Assembly: GCA_013390605.1 (NCBI GenBank)
Contig: JACAUB010000001.1
Span: 3,699,797-3,763,796, forward strand
Direction: 5' to 3'
DNA length: 64,000 bases
From: Bacteroidota bacterium
Lineage (GTDB): Bacteria > Bacteroidota > Bacteroidia > Bacteroidales > Cfx3-03
The number at the start of each line of letters is the position of its first letter. Position 1 is the first letter of the stretch. The notes beneath the pieces were generated by a model. The model did no database searches. It was not told the origin of the DNA and saw only the letters and a list, made by a program, of their open reading frames with translations. A program made the position numbers and the translations under genes. Positions 59,985 through 64,000 of this stretch are shown here, piece after piece.

Positions 59985-60932
59985 CTATGATTTACGCTTT
60001 CCGGCATCTGCCATGATATGAATGATAGAGGTTAACATCTCCTCTTTAATGATGCCTGACTGACCTAATGCTATCTGTGCCTCAAACAGACCCAACTTTT
60101 TGCTGGTATCATAACGGGTTCCCTTCATTTCGAAGGCAAGATATTTATCACGGTTAGATAGTTCCTGAAGGACAGGAGTTAACTGGATATTTTCCTTCAG
60201 GTTTGCCATATATTCTTCCAATAAATCAAAAAGAGCAGGTTTGAAAACATGCATCCCAAAGAAGCAGAGATAGTATCCTGCCCGGAGCCCCGGAGTCTGC
60301 AACTCGAGTTCTGCTGCACTTACTGAGGGTTTTTCTATGATCTTTTCTATTTCGTAGACCCCTTTGTAATTCAACATGGTTTTACCGGTCAGGGTTCCAT
60401 ATTTACCAATAAGATGTTCAATGGTAGGATTAACAGCAGAAACTGAACAATCTTCTTTTATGGCTAATTCAATTAGTTGTTGGGCACAATGTTTACCAAC
60501 AATGTCAGACACATACAGATAGTCGCCCGATAGCAATAAAATAGGTTCATTATTTGCAAACTGCTTTGCCTGATAAACAGCATGACCGAATCCAAGAGGC
60601 TCTTCCTGAACTACAAAGCTTAATCGATCGAGCAGATTCTTGATATTAGCAGCCTGCTTCTGCGCCCAGTCGCTATTCTTATAGGCTTTTAACAGCGTAT
60701 TTTGAAGCACCTGAAAACTTTCTACATATCTTTCAGCATCACCCGGAGCACAAATTACACAGATCTCATCAATCCCACTCATCAATGCCTCTTCGGCGAT
60801 AATCTGAATGATGGGTTTATTGATGCCATCGATATCGATGATGGGTAACATGGCTTTTTGAACGGTATCGGCAACGGGATAGAGACGCTCGCCTCTTGCT
60901 GCTGCGGTGATGACTGCTTTCTTAACTTGCAT
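59985..60932 (-). CDS. GalU/RmlA-type sugar nucleotidyltransferase
   Basis: A 315-residue cytoplasmic protein of the nucleotidyl transferase family that makes NDP-sugars from sugar-1-phosphates. The N-terminal loop reads AVITAAARGERLYPVADTVQ followed by KAMLPI, a variant of the usual GxGTRxxPxT...KPMLPI; the first Gly is replaced by Ala-Arg. Further blocks are PLGFGHAVYQAKQF (residues near 113-126), ILLLSGDYLYVS with the metal-binding Asp, and IIEKPSVSAAELELQTPGLR as in GalU. Length matches GalU. It starts the operon with the kinase/transferase fusion 16 bp downstream, so the two may act in the same activated-sugar pathway, for capsule or glycoprotein synthesis or for reuse of freed sugars. 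Glucose is the default substrate guess. Confidence 0.82.
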   Translation of the reverse strand: MQVKKAVITAAARGERLYPVADTVQKAMLPIIDIDGINKPIIQIIAEEALMSGIDEICVICAPGDAERYVESFQVLQNTLLKAYKNSDWAQKQAANIKNLLDRLSFVVQEEPLGFGHAVYQAKQFANNEPILLLSGDYLYVSDIVGKHCAQQLIELAIKEDCSVSAVNPTIEHLIGKYGTLTGKTMLNYKGVYEIEKIIEKPSVSAAELELQTPGLRAGYYLCFFGMHVFKPALFDLLEEYMANLKENIQLTPVLQELSNRDKYLAFEMKGTRYDTSKKLGLFEAQIALGQSGIIKEEMLTSIIHIMADAGKRKS

Positions 60933-61038
60933 GATGAGCTCTTTTTTTGTAAAAATAGCAAGAAATCATAACCCCGCCAATAAAAGTGACGAAGAGATTT
61001 ATCGAAACCCGAAAAAAAAGATCAGGCAGACAGGGGGA

Positions 61039-62481
61039 TTATTTCAGCCCCACTTCAAAAGTATTAATAGAGTGTGGTTTAAGCGTTGCAACAAGAAGTT
61101 GATCTGCTATCTTGACGTGGATATCTTTATTTGTGTTTTCGATGTTATTGATCAATACGATCAACTTCTTTCGATCAGGAGAGAGAAAACAGATATTGCG
61201 TTCATAGCTTCCACTGCTTTTTATCTTATGTGACAAAGGCAATACCGATCGGCTTAATTGTTTCATCAGATAGAATTCAGGGTTGTATACAACAACACCC
61301 GTTGATTTAGTAATTGAAATCATCGAGTTTTGCTTCCACCCCCACTGACTCTTTCCCGTTTCGTCGAGCACCATATTCCAATACATATAAGCATTGGCAC
61401 CATTGTTCAGATAGTGTTTCATCAAGCCAAATGTATATTCTGCAGCAGTCCAGTCGTTCGAACCATTACCACATTCCGTTTCGCTCTGCATCAGTTTTAA
61501 TGAAGGATAGGCCTGATGTATTGCAGCAATAGCACCTTTACCCGCCCATTGAAAACCAACGCCTTTGATATATTTTGAAGATATGGGATCAGACAACATG
61601 ATGTTCACTCTTTCGAATTGAGGACGCTCTACTGTTCCCAGCCAAAGCTCGGCATTGGTCTTTTTCAACTCAGGACCTAAATACTTACCAATAAAAGTAT
61701 TCAGATCTTCAGGACGCCAAACGCAACTTGGGAACACCTGACAAGAGTTCATCTCATTCTGAACATGAACTGCAAAAATTGGAATACCCTCCATGCGGTA
61801 AGCCTCTATAAATTTCCTGAAGTATAAAGCGTATGCTTTCAGATATTCGGGTTCCATTCTAAACTGGGTTGTCATCTCAATCCCCTGACTCTCTTTTGGC
61901 AGATCATTAAACTTTGCATCAGAGGTACAAGCATAATGGTTATTGACTTTTAACCATGATGGAGGACACCATGGCGATGCCCATACCTTTAAATCAGGAC
62001 GGTATTTCTGAGCAGCTTTGATATATGGAATCAATCGTTGTTTATCACGACTAATGCTAAAATTCTTCATCTCAAAATCGCCCTTGGTTTCATTCAGGCT
62101 ATACCAATCAACAGAATAGTCGTTAGCCCCAATTGGCATGCGACAGATAGAGAACTTGCAACCAGTGGCCTGATCGAAAAGATCTTTTAATACTTGTACG
62201 CGTTGTTCGGGTTTTATTGCATTTAAGGCATCCCATCCTAACTCATTAAAACAGCCGCCAAATCCATCTATCTTTTGTTCTAAGGAAGCCGGAAAGACTT
62301 CAAAATCGACAATATCCTTCGTGTTTACTGTTGTAAGTTTAACATTAGAACGTTTCTCCCATGTCTTTTCAGGAGAAGAGGAGATCCATGATGAAACACT
62401 TGTAATAGCCTGACCTCGTAGAAGGATAGGAAGGCAAAAGAAACCAATAGCAAGAAAAGTTATTTGTCTGCGCATACTCAA
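61039..62481 (-). CDS. Secreted GH30-family glycoside hydrolase
   Basis: A 480-residue secreted enzyme (signal MSMRRQITFLAIGFFCLPIL). The family 30 barrel begins with KIDGFGGCFNELGWDALNAI (70-89), followed by CRMPIGANDYSVDWYSLNE and VWASPWCPPSWLKVNNHYAC. The acid/base is Glu243 in FAVHVQNEMNS and the nucleophile Glu334 in LMQSETECGNGSNDW. A C-terminal beta domain (NICFLSPDRKKLIVLINN) completes the usual side-by-side fold. GH30 includes beta-glucosylceramidases, beta-1,6-glucanases, xylanases and related enzymes; this one resembles the glucosylceramidase/beta-1,6-glucanase branch, but the exact linkage cannot be fixed. It lies downstream of a terminator-promoter overlap and ahead of the sugar-activation operon by 106 bp, on the same strand. 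Confidence 0.87.
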   Translation of the reverse strand: MSMRRQITFLAIGFFCLPILLRGQAITSVSSWISSSPEKTWEKRSNVKLTTVNTKDIVDFEVFPASLEQKIDGFGGCFNELGWDALNAIKPEQRVQVLKDLFDQATGCKFSICRMPIGANDYSVDWYSLNETKGDFEMKNFSISRDKQRLIPYIKAAQKYRPDLKVWASPWCPPSWLKVNNHYACTSDAKFNDLPKESQGIEMTTQFRMEPEYLKAYALYFRKFIEAYRMEGIPIFAVHVQNEMNSCQVFPSCVWRPEDLNTFIGKYLGPELKKTNAELWLGTVERPQFERVNIMLSDPISSKYIKGVGFQWAGKGAIAAIHQAYPSLKLMQSETECGNGSNDWTAAEYTFGLMKHYLNNGANAYMYWNMVLDETGKSQWGWKQNSMISITKSTGVVVYNPEFYLMKQLSRSVLPLSHKIKSSGSYERNICFLSPDRKKLIVLINNIENTNKDIHVKIADQLLVATLKPHSINTFEVGLK

Positions 62482-62493
62482 TAAGTTATTTAT

Positions 62494-62523
62494 AAAAAAG
62501 CACTACCCTATGATGGGTAGTGC
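62494..62523 (-). terminator. Intrinsic terminator of the lipoprotein operon
   Basis: On the reverse strand GCACTACCC and GGGTAGTGC form a perfect 9-bp stem around a 6-base loop, followed by six T residues at 62499-62494. It ends the 63880-62671 transcript. Its promoter-proximal arm adjoins the -7 box of the GH30 gene. Confidence 0.85.
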
Positions 62524-62530
62524 AAATATA
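62523..62530 (-). promoter_or_regulatory. Predicted -7 box for the GH30 gene
   Basis: The reverse strand reads TATATTTG, an exact TAnnTTTG match whose last base is the first base of the terminator stem. A transcript starting about 5-7 bases downstream would lack most of the first stem arm, so GH30 mRNA would escape the terminator. No -33 element at ideal spacing was found. Confidence 0.5.
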
Positions 62531-62670
62531 AACAGAAAGAGCGATTTTCTATTATAGTCAAAATGAATAAAATACTCGTTACTTCCAGAGAAGAGATATA
62601 TTTACAGGGTGTTATATCATCTTCACTATATTATATCATTTCCACAAAACCAAACAGCTGATTAATTGCA

Positions 62671-63009
62671 TTATACCCCTAAAACTAGAATTACACGTCC
62701 AACTAAATTAATTACCGAAGTTGTTAAACTAATAATTTCATTAATGTTATTCATTTGTTGAACACTGTCTTTTAGTCGATCAGTTTCAGCAATGGCAGAA
62801 GATGTTAGTTGTTCATAAAGATGATTATTTTTATCAAGTTGCCGTTTAAGAATTTCAAAGTATGCATCTCTTAGTACATCATATTCTTGCTCTAATTTGT
62901 CAACTTCAGCTTCACCACCATTATTAAAAGCTGATTGCAAAATTTTAGCTCTATTATTACTAAATTCTGCAATTACTTGTCCTAATGTTATTTTCAATTG
63001 TTCATCCAT
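62671..63009 (-). CDS. Small helical hypothetical protein
   Basis: A 112-residue protein starting MDEQLKITLGQVIAEFSNNR. I do not recognise a family. Residues 15-90 are predicted helical and coiled-coil forming (EVDKLEQEYDVLRDAYFEIL, KRQLDKNNHLYEQLTSSAIA, ETDRLKDSVQQM), and the last 23 residues form one hydrophobic segment (IISLTTSVINLVGRVILVLG) that could be a tail anchor. It starts one base after the stop codon of the upstream lipoprotein gene, so the two are co-translated and probably work together at the membrane. A perfect terminator lies about 150 bp downstream. The function is unknown. Confidence 0.65.
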   Translation of the reverse strand: MDEQLKITLGQVIAEFSNNRAKILQSAFNNGGEAEVDKLEQEYDVLRDAYFEILKRQLDKNNHLYEQLTSSAIAETDRLKDSVQQMNNINEIISLTTSVINLVGRVILVLGV

Positions 63010-63010
63010 T

Positions 63011-63880
63011 TTATTTTAGCTTTAAAAGGTTTTCAATTGTATTTAAACTGGAAACAACATCAGAGATATCTGTCTTTTCTTTAGCAATCTCAGAATGAGC
63101 TTTATTAATCGCTGAAAGTGCTTTTCCAAAGTCACTTAGTTGTTTTTTAATTACATCCCTTTGTCTAATTATTTCGTTGCGATTATTTAACCTATATATT
63201 AAAATGATCACAGCATCATCACTATAGGGCTCTTTGAGGTCTTGCGATATTTTTTTAACATCAAACTTCTTTGAATCTACTGAATTTAATCCCAGGGCAT
63301 AGGTATTGTAAATTGCATCAAGATATTCATTCCATGTCTTCAGATCATTATTCCACAAAAGAAGATACAATTCAGTCAATCTATATAAAACCTCATTGTG
63401 TATCTTTATTTTCTTTGCTTGAATTGCCTGCGTCAATATTTTTGATATCTCCGGCAATTTAGAAGATACGGAAGTCGGTAAGTCTGGTAGTTTCTCAATG
63501 GAATTATAACTATTTGCTAATGTATTGACAGCCTCTTTCGTTTTATCGCCATATTTACTATCCGTTAAAAGATTAAATGCCTGATAAGTACTAAGCAAAC
63601 TTTGATATGCCTTGATCCGTGGTTCAAGTTGTTTTGAAAAGTCTTGAACTGCCGTGTTTGGCAATGCCATTATTGCAGGACTAGGATGCGTTAATACCTT
63701 AATTTTATCTTGTTGATACTTATCAATGTCAGCTTGTTTCGATAATGTTGCGTAAACATCTAATCCTTTTTGAGATACTTCAATACCTTCTGCAGAGACT
63801 TTAGCACTAAGTTCAATAATCTTTGTTGAACTACATGAGGTCAATAAAATAATAATGAATAGTTTTATTAGGTTTTTCAT
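63011..63880 (-). CDS. Helical lipoprotein of unknown function
   Basis: A 289-residue protein with a lipoprotein signal, MKNLIKLFIIILLTSCSSTK, lipobox Cys16. The mature protein is almost all helical with heptad-like stretches (VSAEGIEVSQKGLDVYATLS, LSDFGKALSAINKAHSEIAK, SSLNTIENLLKLK at the end). The middle has YRLTELYLLLWNNDLKTWNE and ILIYRLNNRNEIIRQRDVIK. I do not recognise a family. It is exported and anchored, probably in the periplasm or on the outer membrane, and is co-translated with the small tail-anchored protein after it. Copy D of the repeated ATGAAACGAGC leader joins directly to its start codon. The gene may be an accessory or defence-type gene, but nothing in the sequence decides this. 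Confidence 0.7.
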   Translation of the reverse strand: MKNLIKLFIIILLTSCSSTKIIELSAKVSAEGIEVSQKGLDVYATLSKQADIDKYQQDKIKVLTHPSPAIMALPNTAVQDFSKQLEPRIKAYQSLLSTYQAFNLLTDSKYGDKTKEAVNTLANSYNSIEKLPDLPTSVSSKLPEISKILTQAIQAKKIKIHNEVLYRLTELYLLLWNNDLKTWNEYLDAIYNTYALGLNSVDSKKFDVKKISQDLKEPYSDDAVIILIYRLNNRNEIIRQRDVIKKQLSDFGKALSAINKAHSEIAKEKTDISDVVSSLNTIENLLKLK

Positions 63881-63959
63881 CAGTAAAAGGTTTAAGATTA
63901 GTGTCGATAAACTCGAGCATTAAATTCACTACAGTGTTTGTAAAATAAGCTCGTTTCAT
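63881..63959 (-). promoter_or_regulatory. Repeated ATGAAACGAGC leader, copy D
   Basis: On the reverse strand this 79-bp segment starts ATGAAACGAGCTTATTTTAC, keeps ACACTGTAGTGAATTTAAT from copies A and B, then reads GCTCGAGTTTATC and ends CCTTTTACTG before the lipoprotein start. Here the outer stem is CGAGC with GCTCG, different bases from copies A and B but still paired. The leader ATG opens a frame that runs past the gene start in another frame. Confidence 0.7.
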
Positions 63960-64000
63960 CTTATCAAATTTTATACTTTACAAGCGTATTAAACACATTG

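Noticed and set aside
1..64000. tRNA or rRNA genes
   Set aside because: No cloverleaf-like sequence with a T-loop motif or rRNA-like block was recognised in the intergenic regions.

Overview
The window looks like a low-GC chromosome segment from a glycan-degrading member of the Bacteroidota. The reasons are a complete SusC/SusD polysaccharide-utilisation locus (PUL) with an ECF sigma/FecR pair, promoters of the TTTG-N(19-20)-TAnnTTTG type, few Shine-Dalgarno sequences, a BT4734/VirE-type replication protein, and many secreted glycoside hydrolases. The genus cannot be fixed from the sequence alone.

Layout. 0-5 kb: an operon for alpha-mannoside use (GH38, a 2-epimerase, and the start of a sugar MFS transporter cut by the window edge), divergent from an AraC regulator. 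5-6.4 kb: decayed DNA with a broken BNR-type gene and an IS1595-type transposase remnant. 6.4-9.4 kb: a two-gene operon of a glutathione-synthase-like ATP-grasp ligase and an N-formylglutamate-amidohydrolase/DUF1704 (HExxxH) fusion. 9.8-18.1 kb: single genes (metallophosphoesterase, DUF3828, a GH106 rhamnosidase, a small membrane methyltransferase, a DJ-1/PfpI protein) and an AbiE toxin-antitoxin locus whose toxin gene is internally deleted. 18-29 kb: a TlpA-like thioredoxin protein with an intact IS4-family element just upstream, a three-gene type III restriction-modification operon behind a 10-bp tandem repeat, a frameshifted IS982-family element, and a TPR/glycine-zipper membrane protein. 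29-35.5 kb: a decayed integrated element (tyrosine recombinase fragment, TPR protein, BT4734/VirE primase-helicase, helix-turn-helix protein, two unknown proteins). 35.7-37.8 kb: a PNPOx-like protein, a short IS982-like MITE, a small winged-helix protein, a Crp/Fnr regulator and an IS5-type remnant. 37.9-56.6 kb: the PUL (SusC, SusD, GH78-like, GH106-like, GH29, second GH78-like, SGNH esterase), closed by convergent FecR and ECF sigma genes. The enzyme set points to a rhamnose- and fucose-bearing polysaccharide. 56.6-62.5 kb: a GHMP-kinase/UDPGP nucleotidyltransferase fusion, a second sugar nucleotidyltransferase and a GH30 enzyme. 62.6-64 kb: a lipoprotein and a small coiled protein.

The observation I find most worth pursuing is a repeated leader of about 80 bp. 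It begins ATGAAACGAGC and runs directly into the start codon of four unrelated genes (copies at 11563-11644, 15766-15849, 16946-17033 and 63881-63959). Its pairing arms change between copies while pairing is kept, which suggests a structured 5' leader or a mobile expression cassette. Second is the likely phase-variable type III RM operon with an extra, nuclease-like middle gene. All functional calls come from reading motifs in the sequence; no database search was possible.
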